Shown: positions 29,501 through 37,727 of the stretch, one piece after another
How the letters are laid out: every line of letters starts with the position of its first letter
Position numbering within the stretch: the first letter of the stretch is position 1
Assembly (NCBI GenBank): GCA_030849805.1
Contig: JASANZ010002050.1
Span: 1 to 39,494 of the forward strand
Reading direction: 5' to 3'
Origin: Sergeia podlipaevii
Taxonomy: Eukaryota; Euglenozoa; Kinetoplastea; Trypanosomatida; Trypanosomatidae
Length of the DNA stretch: 39,494 nt
The notes under the pieces: model-generated
What the model was told of the DNA's origin: nothing
Seen by the model: only the letters and a program-made list of their open reading frames with translations
The model's database searches: none
Translations under genes and position numbers: made by a program

Positions 29501-31819
29501 TGGGAGTACCACCGTGACCGGTGACTGTGCGTGCGAGGTGGCTACCGCTGAGCGAAGTGCTGCCGCCGTGTTCGAAGACGGAGAGGACGACGACGCTGAT
29601 TTCCCACTGGCGTTCACCAGGACAGTGCTGTCAACGGGTGCGAAGCTCCGTGACGAGAGCGCGGGATTGCTCGCGAAGCTTGAGCCAATGTCACGTACTC
29701 CTGCTTCTGCTCCTTCAGGAGCACTAAAGGGGGAGCCTCCAGAAATAGACGGTGACGAGGCCATGTCTTCTTGATGGCTATTCTTACCTTTCCCCCCACT
29801 AGTGTATCGAGGCTGCGGGGGCAACATGTTCACTGGCACAAGATAGCTGAGCTGCTCCAGCGGTGCGACACCGATGCCACCACAACGCACGTCCACGATC
29901 CAGATCCTATCCTCCGCAGGCGATAACCCTCCTGTAGCGGCAGCGATAACACCGGCACGCAGCATCAGCGGCGCAACGATGTCCGCCGTGCTGCCGATGA
30001 TGAAGCCACTTGACTCTGTGCGTGCGCTTGCCGATACAGCTGCGGCGGTGGCTGCTGAGGCCGCAGCGGAAGTGTAGGCCACGGCGGCGGCAGAGGAGCT
30101 GTTGTGTGCGGTGAGCGGGATGCTGGCTCCACACACCGCAGCAGCAGCCTGTGATTGTGCTAGAGGAGTAGAGGCGAAGGATGACGGTGGAGATGCCCCG
30201 AGGGTACCAACACCGCCATGACTACCGCTTTGCACAGGAGAGGAGGAGGAGGAAGCCATCAACTTACGGTATTGCGCTTCTTGCCCAGCTGGGCTCGCCA
30301 GTAGGACATCAAGTAGTCCGCACGCCACGGCACTGCGAGCCGGAACGAAAGGTATGAGTGGGGCCGCCCACGTCATCGGGCTCACCAGCGCTGGGGCGGC
30401 AATCGCGCAGGCCGAGGCGTGTTGCGCGGTGTCGGCGATGAAAACAATCCGTCTCTCCTGCAGCAGCAGTGCGTGAAGAAGCCGTAGAGCGTCGTGCGAG
30501 AGCGATAGCAGGAGCGTAGAAAGCGGTAGGTCTACATGAGGATGAACAAGGTCCCAGGGGCGGGTGAGGGTAATCGTTTCTGCAGTGCTGCTGACTGGAA
30601 GGGCCCTTCCTCTTCCTTCTCCTCCCTTCCCTCCGTGAGAGAAGAGAGTGACCACGAGAGGTACGCCAGGTGATGCGGAGCTCACGACGCCGACGCCGTT
30701 GCATCGCACTAGCTCGCGCAGGGGCAGCAGTGACTCCTTGGCAATAGTGGAGTAGAGAGAAGCCACTAGCGCGCTGTTGCTCTTCCCTCCACCAGTGCTG
30801 GAGCTGCTATTGCTGTTGTTGTTGTTGCGTTCAGCAAAGACGGTGGCTACGCTGCACATGTGAGGTACCAGCTGCCGAGCAAGCGAGCGGAGGGTGTTGA
30901 CAACGGGCGAGGAACTCAGTAAACACAAGAGGAGCCCCCTTTCGTCCTCTTCCTCCTCATCGCTGACGGAGAAAGCGGTCCCCTGATTTGTACCCACGCC
31001 GTCCCCGCTGAATGCCCCGCCGCACAACACGAATGCGTAACCATAAAGATAGCCTTCATCATTCATAAAACAGGCTTTTGCCCTTGTGTCAATCGCCGCA
31101 ACCCCGTCACCATCATCACCATCATCACCATCGCCACGGTGTCGCCCAGAAGATGTATGCTGACGCTTGTGTAGCTGACTCGATGAGTAACGCACCACAT
31201 CTGCGTAGCGAAGGGCGAAGCCGTCATCCCTGACTCCATATTGCTGCTGCTGAGCAGAAGAAAACGAGGACGTCGTGAGTGGGTTGGCAGCGGCGGCTAC
31301 AGCCATGTGACGACAAGAGTCTACATAGCCGCGAGAGGGCACTTGAAGATACACTCCTTCAGGTGCCATGGGGAGTAGTGTGAACGGGTTCGTGTTTCCC
31401 TCGTGATCAAGCACGGCACCCATATTCACCGAGAGAGCCGAGACACCACCACTACCATCATCATCACTCGTAAAAGTAGAGGAGGAGCTACGACTGCGAG
31501 CTGCTGTCCGGCTCAAGTACGCCGCTTGCCTCCTGCGGCGCCGCTGCTCCCGCTGTTCTTCCAGCAGTTCGCCTCCGAAGTCCTCTAGAGAAGCACGCAG
31601 CGCGGGCAGCTCCGCCAGTAGGCGTTCACCTTGCTCTATGTAGTACGTCTGCTCGTCTTCACTGTTTTTACTGCTGTTGTTGTTGTTGCAGCTCGTACTA
31701 GACGCTGAAAGAGGGAAAGAAGAAGAAGAGTCTGAAGAAATGCAAGCCACAGAACTGACATGTGCGCGTGGGGCTGGGACTGTCCTTGTGCAAGAGACAT
31801 CTACCGACGGTGTTGTTGG

Positions 31820-31851
<32 letters not shown>

Positions 31852-31930
31852 TGGTTGTGCGGTCTGCTGCAAGGCGTAAACTAAAAAGGGCTGCATGCTG
31901 CAGAAGTGAAAAGCAAATTGTATCCGTCAT
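26549..31930 (-). CDS. DENN-domain protein (putative Rab GEF) with endocytic-adaptor-type motifs
   Basis: This 1793-residue protein starts at the ATG at 31928-31930. A uDENN-like segment includes NDEGYLYGYAFVLCGG (about 290-305). The cDENN core lies at about 470-545 (DALRLLHALLLQERRIVFIAD, then WAAPLIPFVP and LLDVLLASP), interrupted by an insert of about 75 residues before its expected end (GFIIGSTADIV). dDENN-like sequence follows, including RTHMFRQFEKAI. DENN proteins are mostly exchange factors for Rab GTPases. The C-terminal 170 residues are Gln/Pro-rich and carry DPW (1631-1633), DPF (1720-1722), LDQLF (1765-1769) and a terminal LDDLF (1789-1793); an NPF lies at 181-183. Such motifs bind clathrin adaptors and EH domains, as in human DENND1A/connecdenn. 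The Rab target is unknown. Long Ala, Ser and Gln inserts make it larger than most family members. Confidence 0.85.
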
Positions 31931-31981
31931 GCATGCGTGTATGTATGTATATATATATATACACTACACCTTGTACACCCA

Positions 31982-32002
31982 CTCACAGAGACGAAGAGAA
32001 AG

Positions 32003-32006
<4 letters not shown>
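31982..32006 (-). promoter_or_regulatory. Predicted spliced-leader acceptor for the DENN gene
   Basis: A minus-strand pyrimidine tract (31987-32006), lying directly against the 44-base TA run, is followed by AG at 31982-31983. The 5' UTR would be about 51 bases. Confidence 0.45.

Positions 32007-32049
<43 letters not shown>
32006..32049. repeat. (TA)22 microsatellite
   Basis: An uninterrupted alternating AT tract of 44 bases, the longest simple repeat in the window. It is perfectly self-complementary and sits next to the presumed trans-splicing tract of the DENN gene. Confidence 0.95.
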
Positions 32050-32051
<2 letters not shown>

Positions 32052-32984
32052 CGATACTCAATAATGTAGGTGTGTAACACACTATTTTCACTGCCCCGGA
32101 TGGGAAAACTATGTATAAGCTTGCAACCAAGTGCTTTCCCTTACAAAAGGTAGCAACAATTAATAATAAAAATAATAACCAATAAAAAAAGAAAAAAAGA
32201 CACGCACGCGCAGGTACATAAGGCAACATGGGTGAAAGAAGAAGAAGAAGAAGAAAAAAAAAAAGATGAAATGAATACATGAATGTCAAAGAAACCGACG
32301 TGCACAGTGAACAGAAAAAGAGAGGCATGACAGGTGGCAAGAGCACGCGCAAAGAAGGGATATACCCCCAAATAAAGAAAGAAAAAAAAAAGGAGTTCAA
32401 TAAGAGACGCCTTGTTCCTTTATATATATAAATATTTAGTTAAGCGTTTGATATTTGAATAAACACATTTATGTTCATTTTTTCTTTTTTTTTTTTGGTA
32501 CGAGGGAAGCACAGAAACAAAATAACCGACTGAATACCGCAAAAAGGAGGGGAGAGGAAGACACATGAATGGAAAAGATAAAGAAGAAAGAAAAAACAAA
32601 CAGAGAGAGAGAGAGAGAGAAAGAAGGGGAGAGAAGAAAAGCGCAAAAGAATCTTAACAAGAGGAACACCACGACATGAACGTAAACGTTCACTCACGTA
32701 TTTATCTTCCCTTTTTTTTTTTAAAAAAAAAAGTCTCCTTCATATATGTTCTCTTTCACTTCGTGATTTCGTGCTTGCTCTCCTCCCTCCCCGCCACCAC
32801 CAGACACATCTCTCTAGACTACTACCACTAGTCACTACTCTTCTTCTTTTTTTTTTTTGTCTCTTCTGTCTCTTGTACATTCACAGTCCTCCTCTTCCCC
32901 CATTCCCCTATCCCATCGCTTTCCTTAAACGTAAAGAAAAGAAAAACACACACACGCACAGACACAGGGAAATACATATATTCC

Positions 32985-33890
32985 TCACTGCTCGTTCAAG
33001 TACGCTGCGAATCGTGGAAGCACAAACGCGGCCTTGTGCATGTCAGTACTGTAGTACTTGAGGTCCTTCGCGAAGTCGAGACTCTCCACAGGACGCAGGG
33101 GGTTAGTGACGTCTGTCTCTGGGCTCTTGGCGCAGATCAAAGTACCGATGCTGCCACAAGGGTAGGTGGGGATGTAGATCATCGCGTACTTAACCGTCGC
33201 AAAACCAATGTCCTTCTTGAGAAAACTCATCATCTTCTCAATCAGCGGGCGGTGCAGCCACACGGACTCGCCCTGGTTGCAGACAATACCGCCTGGGCGA
33301 AGAATACGCATGATGTTCTTGTAGAAGTCCTCGCCAAAGAGCTCAGACGCGGGGCCTTCGGGATCGGTGGTGTCAATAACAATCACATCATAAGCGTTGT
33401 CCTTGGCGTTCTTCACGAAGGCAACGCCATCGCCAACGGTTGCGGTGACGCAGGGGTTGCTGTAGCCGCAAGCGATTTGTGGGAAGTGGATCTTGCTCTG
33501 CTCGATCACTGCTCCGTCGATGTCCACGAGTTCAACTGACTCCACGATGCCCACCTCTGCATTCTTGTGTCTCAGCACCTCACGCACCACACCGCCGTCA
33601 CCGCCACCAATGATGAGCACACGCTCAGGCTTCTTGTGGCTCGTGAGGGAGAGATTGGCAAGCATCTCGTGATACACAAACTCGTCGTAGTCCGTAAACT
33701 GGATAGCGCCATCGAGGGTCATGACGGTACCCCAAGGACCCTTGGGATCGGACTCAAAAACGGTAAGGTGCTGGTAAGGGCCAGCTTCGTCGTAGAGAAC
33801 CTTCTCCACCTTGAGACCCTGGGCCTGACCAGGCCACATGCTGCTCTCCTCGCGAAACCAGCCATCAGGCAGAAGTCCAGGACCGGGCAT
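32985..33890 (-). CDS. SpSyn: Spermidine synthase
   Basis: This 301-residue enzyme starts at the ATG at 33888-33890 and transfers the aminopropyl group of decarboxylated S-adenosylmethionine to putrescine, giving spermidine and methylthioadenosine. In kinetoplastids spermidine feeds trypanothione synthesis as well as hypusination of eIF5A. The sequence has the family's N-terminal strand region (WFREESSMWPGQAQGLKVEK), DGAIQFTDYDEFVYHEML, the cofactor-binding GGGDGG (95-100) and the active-site IDTTDPEGP (Asp173, Asp176). It closely resembles the Trypanosoma and Leishmania enzymes in length and wording; a small insert around residues 108-118 (HKNAEVGIVES) lengthens the strand before LVDIDG. All key residues are present, and it should be a functional cytosolic enzyme. 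It is the most conserved gene here and free of low-complexity inserts. Confidence 0.97.
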   Translation of the reverse strand: MPGPGLLPDGWFREESSMWPGQAQGLKVEKVLYDEAGPYQHLTVFESDPKGPWGTVMTLDGAIQFTDYDEFVYHEMLANLSLTSHKKPERVLIIGGGDGGVVREVLRHKNAEVGIVESVELVDIDGAVIEQSKIHFPQIACGYSNPCVTATVGDGVAFVKNAKDNAYDVIVIDTTDPEGPASELFGEDFYKNIMRILRPGGIVCNQGESVWLHRPLIEKMMSFLKKDIGFATVKYAMIYIPTYPCGSIGTLICAKSPETDVTNPLRPVESLDFAKDLKYYSTDMHKAAFVLPRFAAYLNEQ

Positions 33891-34046
33891 GGTTCTTTAT
33901 CCCAATATATATAGAAAAATGTGTGTTGAAGTGGTGAGCTAGATAGAGAAGTCCTCCTCTATATTTCTTTATCTTTTAATAGATATTTTTCCGGGTTTTA
34001 TAGTTTGTTTCCTTTTATTGTTCGAAGAAAATGCAGTGTAGCAGTG

Positions 34047-34082
34047 CTATCCACATCGATTGTGATAAAAAAAAAAAAAAAA
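34047..34082 (-). promoter_or_regulatory. Predicted spliced-leader acceptor for spermidine synthase
   Basis: A T16 tract on the minus strand (34067-34082) is followed by the first AG at 34047-34048, giving a 5' UTR of about 156 bases. This is one of the cleanest sites in the window. Confidence 0.5.
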
Positions 34083-34445
34083 TGGCGAAAAAAAAAGCCA
34101 AACAAAACAAAAAGAATGAAGAAAAGGATTTTCTTATTTTTGAAAGAAGGGTGGAGGGGGTGGACCATTTCCCCAACAGTTGATGACATCTCTTTAAAAT
34201 ACTATGAAATTAAAAGTAGTTTTTTTTTTTTTAAAAAAAAAGCGTTTTTATACTTTTGACTAAATTGTTGTGCCCCCTGTTACATCTCGTTACTTCATTG
34301 TTTTCGCTTTTTTTTTTCTTTTTTTGATTCTCTTACTTTCGGGCCTTTTTCGTATGCTTTTCTTTTTTTTTCTTTGTAAATATTTGGCAATATTTTTTTC
34401 CACAGGCACACGCATCAATTACATGAAGGGGGGAGGGGGGGGGGG

Positions 34446-34540
34446 ACAAGCAAGAACTGAAAAAAAATAAAACATGAATAATGNGGGGGGGGGGGGGGGG
34501 GCACAAGCAAGAACTGAAAAAAAATAAAACATGAATAATG
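34446..34540. repeat. Perfect 38-base direct repeat around an N and poly-G (likely assembly artefact)
   Basis: Bases 34446-34483 recur exactly at 34503-34540. Between them are one undetermined base (34484) and a poly-G run; a second poly-G run precedes the first copy. The layout is what results when two contig ends that both stop at the same poly-G are joined without merging their overlap. Confidence 0.8.
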
Positions 34541-35130
34541 TTCTTCCTCCTCTTCCTCCTCTCTCTCCCTCTCTCTCTCTTTCCTTACTTGTCTTGCCAC
34601 ATACACAGTCTGTGTATGAGAAAAAGAAAAGACAACTGGAAAAGTGAAGAAAGAATGAAGGGAGAGGGAGAGAGAGAGGAAATATATAAAGTAAATCATC
34701 TTTTGTAAACAATAGTAGTTGCAGACGTGGGCACACGCATAAATGAAAATAAAGTAGATTCGTGTTTATGAAACCGCTTCTCTAAAAAAAAATAATATCT
34801 TTTGGTTCATCCCTACTATCCCACTCCCTTTATGTATGTGTGTGTGTGTCTCTCTCTGTTACTTTTTTGTTCCTTCTTCCCCTCACGCTCTACAGAGCGG
34901 TATTGTTGTGGTTGAGTGCCTTTCAATGATACTTATGTATTGATTTTTTTTTTCCTTTTCTTCTTCTTCTTCTTCTTCTTCTTCCTGTAGCTAGTTGTCT
35001 ATTGCATTCGATGCACCACTGCCAACACACACAGAAGAAAAAAAAAAACTCACATAAGTAAAAAAAAATCAAATGCAAGTTTAAGGTAGAGAAAACACAT
35101 CACAAACACAACACGGAAAGTATCATCGAC

Positions 35131-35976
35131 TTACTCGTTTGCATTCACCGCCTGTAAAACAAAGAAGAGCAGGCCCGCTAATATCACCGCCTGTGCACAC
35201 CCACAGAACTGCTGTAGCTTCCACAGCGTGGGATCCAACTTTGGGCATGGAACGGCCATCACCACCACGGAGAGCATCAGCACCATGCCGTAGCCGCGCA
35301 CTTGGTTAGCCGTACGCATCTGCACTAGGGACATCATCAATACACACATAACGAGAGCAATGACAACCAATACATTGATCATCGTCTCCTCCGTATGCAT
35401 GCAGTCCACATAGACACGGGGACGAAGGCGGCGCTTCCCAGCCTTCACGCGGGCCTCGTTGCTTGCCTCAAACTCCTTCTTCTCCATCTCTTCTTTGGCC
35501 AGTTTTGCCGCTAGCTTCTCCGGATCCTCCTGGATCGCCTTCTCTTCCTCAGCCCTCTCCTCCTCAAAGCGCTTCACCGCCGCCACCACCACGCGCGTAC
35601 AGGCCGATATAAGCGACGTTACCGCAAGTGCGCCAACGAGCATGAGCACGAGATCTGCGCTCATCATCGTAGGTGGTGTGGGCTTCGCCTCCTCCTCCCG
35701 GCTGCGCAGCTTGCGATAGCTTCGGCGTCCATTTAGTCCCCACAGACCCTGTTGACCCGATACCTGCATCTCTCCAGGCGCGAAGAGCAGTACCGCCATA
35801 CACGCAAGAGTAGTGACCGCGGCTAAGATTGCTTCGAAGGAGCGACAAAAGAGAAAATATGAGATGTGGTGATAGCGTTTGATGGTGATGGGGCCGTATT
35901 GCGGCGGGTTGGGGTTTTCATTGGGGATTGGTGTCGCCATAAAGGCCTTCGCAGCATTCATAATCTTTTGACCCAT
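35131..35976 (-). CDS. Five-helix membrane protein of unknown function
   Basis: This 281-residue protein starts at the ATG at 35974-35976 (MGQKIMNAAKAF). Longer versions begin at a TTG that would lie upstream of the predicted splice acceptor, so they are rejected. Hydrophobic segments at about residues 48-66, 106-130, 198-217, 227-243 and 258-276 look like five membrane helices. Between the second and third lies a charged cytosol-type loop (about 135-190) with a Glu/Lys-rich coiled-coil-like helix and a basic KAGKRRLRPR. There is no cleavable signal peptide. The sequence is well-behaved, without the homopolymer runs seen in neighbours, and clearly coding. I do not recognise the family. It lies between spermidine synthase and the PRKRIP1-like gene. 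Confidence 0.8.
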   Translation of the reverse strand: MGQKIMNAAKAFMATPIPNENPNPPQYGPITIKRYHHISYFLFCRSFEAILAAVTTLACMAVLLFAPGEMQVSGQQGLWGLNGRRSYRKLRSREEEAKPTPPTMMSADLVLMLVGALAVTSLISACTRVVVAAVKRFEEERAEEEKAIQEDPEKLAAKLAKEEMEKKEFEASNEARVKAGKRRLRPRVYVDCMHTEETMINVLVVIALVMCVLMMSLVQMRTANQVRGYGMVLMLSVVVMAVPCPKLDPTLWKLQQFCGCAQAVILAGLLFFVLQAVNANE

Positions 35977-37172
35977 TTTTTTTTCTACACTCTTTTTTCT
36001 TCCTTTTCTGAATATTAACTTAAAAAAAGAAAAGCAAATGTGCAATGCGTGCTTTCTTTTTTAAGTTTGTTGTGTTGTGTGAGAGATAATGATAATAATG
36101 ATAACAAATAGCAAATAAAGAATGTAATATATATATATAAATATATGTGTTTATATATAGATAAGGAAGAAAGAAAAAAAAAAGTCCAAAAAAAAAAGAT
36201 CACAAAGTAAAATACAGTAATCACAAATAATAGATAATGCAAAGATCTCTACTACACCGTGAATGTAAAAAACAAAAAAAAAAGCAACTTTTCACACCAG
36301 TTTCCTTTGTGAGCGGTATATATATATAAAGGGCGTCCTTGTTTGCTAAACAAATACGCTATCCCCCTCTTTAAAATAATCCCTTCTTCACTGAAAGATG
36401 TGCCCTCTCTTCTCTTCTTTTGAAACAATAATAATAATAATAATAATAGCAATAAAGAAAGAAAAAAAAATATATTATTATAAAGTTCTTTTTTTTTTTT
36501 TTTTTTGAGCGTGTGTGAGTTTGCTTGGAAAAGTATGTGAATGCTCGATAGAAGGAGAAGAATAATAAAAATAAAAATAAAAATAAAATGCTATGAAAAT
36601 GACGGAAGTTGCGCTACTAGTACGCAGAAAAAGCTTTAAAAAAAAAGAGAAGGAGAGGGAGAGAGAAAAAAAAAGAAGGTAATATTCATCATATAATATA
36701 TATATATATAGAGAGAGAAAAGAAAAAGTAATAATGATGTATAATATCCATAGTCATCATATCATATCATATATATATATATATGTATATTTCCTTTGCG
36801 CGTTTACGCTAACAACAACGACAAAAAAAAAGCATATGGAAATGCGTGTGTATATATATATTTATATAGAACTCTATTTATAGTCATTTTCATCATCATC
36901 ATCATCATCATCATATTTTTTTTTTAAGTTTCTATATAATTAGCAGTGCGACAAGAGTGGTGCCTCCTTGTATAGGAATGTACAAACCCCAAAATAAGCT
37001 CGCTTATTATGGTTATAAGTTCTATTCGTTTTCCCTCATAAAAAAAATCAAGAAAAAATGAAAGAGAAAGATCGATGAAGAGAGAGGGGGGGGGGGGAGA
37101 ATATACGTATACCCTTCTCTCCTTCCTTTTTCTCTCTCCCCCTATACCTCCCTCTTCCTCTCTCTTTCCGCT
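35977..37172. other. Intergenic spacer with microsatellites
   Basis: AT-rich spacer with ATA repeats (36427-36448), AAATA repeats (36564-36588), TA runs (36128-36139, 36697-36711, 36771-36783), a CAT run (36890-36914) and a poly-G tract (37086-37097). No gene or clear structured RNA is seen. Confidence 0.7.
36019..36034 (-). promoter_or_regulatory. Predicted spliced-leader acceptor for the membrane-protein gene
   Basis: A minus-strand T-rich tract (36022-36034) is followed by AG at 36019-36020, with a second AG (TTCAG) at 36008-36009. The 5' UTR would be 42 or 31 bases, placing the ATG at 35974-35976 as the first in the mRNA. Confidence 0.45.
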
Positions 37173-37727
37173 TTAAGTAGAATCCGATGCCATCTCTGAA
37201 GGCTGTTCCTCCTCACTGTCACTCGAGCTGGCCTCCTCACTCTCGCTTTCAAACCCATCACCGTTGCCATCTCCGCCGTGATGTTCCATGCGCCGCTTCT
37301 TCCCCTTTGTCTTCTTCTTGTTGTTCTTGCCTTTGTTCTTCTGCTTCTTAGCGGCTTTCTTTGAGCGCTTACGGGCTTGAGTCTCCTCCAGCTTGGCCAC
37401 CTTGGCTTCATGCAGGCTCTTGTACTCTGCCTTCATGGTCTGTGCAGCGGCAGCAGCCCGCATTCGCTCCAGCCGTTGCGCCTCACGCTCCACCTCTAAG
37501 CGAGCCATCTCATTGGTCTTACCGCCGGCGCCAGCGATGGTGGAGCGAAGGCGCGGGAGAGAGCGGACGGTGGCAATGCTGTGGAGGTAGCGTTCATGTT
37601 CTGCTTGCAGGCGGACTTCACGAGCTGCCCGCCCTTCTGGTGTGAGGGTGTGTTGTTGTTGTTGTTGTTGTTGTTGTTGTGGGGGAATATCATTCCCGGT
37701 ATCTTCCTTGTCTGATGGCAAGGACAT
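37173..37727 (-). CDS. PRKRIP1/DUF1168-like nuclear protein (splicing-associated)
   Basis: This 184-residue protein starts at the ATG at 37725-37727 (MSLPSDKEDTGND). After a polyglutamine run, residues about 70-135 resemble the core of human PRKRIP1: a GAGG segment, a long charged helix, then KAEYKSLHEAKVAKLEETQA and ARKRSKKAAKKQKNK. The match is to the human stretch [20 protein letters not shown] followed by KRRKKRQKLK. The C-terminus is a basic block followed by an acidic Ser/Glu tail, as in PRKRIP1. PRKRIP1 is a long helical protein bound in late spliceosomes, contacting U2 and the branch region; here it would serve trans-splicing and the rare cis-splicing of kinetoplastids. Nuclear location is expected from the lysine-rich block. 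The protein is shorter at its N-terminus than human. Assignment is by pattern and is moderately secure. Confidence 0.6.
   Translation of the reverse strand: MSLPSDKEDTGNDIPPQQQQQQQQQHTLTPEGRAAREVRLQAEHERYLHSIATVRSLPRLRSTIAGAGGKTNEMARLEVEREAQRLERMRAAAAAQTMKAEYKSLHEAKVAKLEETQARKRSKKAAKKQKNKGKNNKKKTKGKKRRMEHHGGDGNGDGFESESEEASSSDSEEEQPSEMASDST

Larger units (their letters stand above)
31931..32984. other. Intergenic spacer
   Basis: Besides the (TA)22 run, the spacer carries a GAA run (32235-32254), a GA run (32602-32621), poly-A tracts and CT-rich stretches near the spermidine synthase stop (32770-32920). No further gene is supported. Confidence 0.7.
33891..35130. other. Intergenic spacer with assembly join
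   Basis: AT-rich spacer with the duplicated segment at 34446-34540, poly-G runs, a CTT run (34959-34984) and long A/T homopolymers. A short hairpin (GCAT-TCG-ATGC, 35004-35014) is the only small structure noticed. No gene is supported. Confidence 0.7.

Noticed and set aside
35977..36045. N-terminal extension of the membrane protein from a TTG
   Set aside because: It crosses the predicted trans-splice acceptor and needs a non-ATG start.
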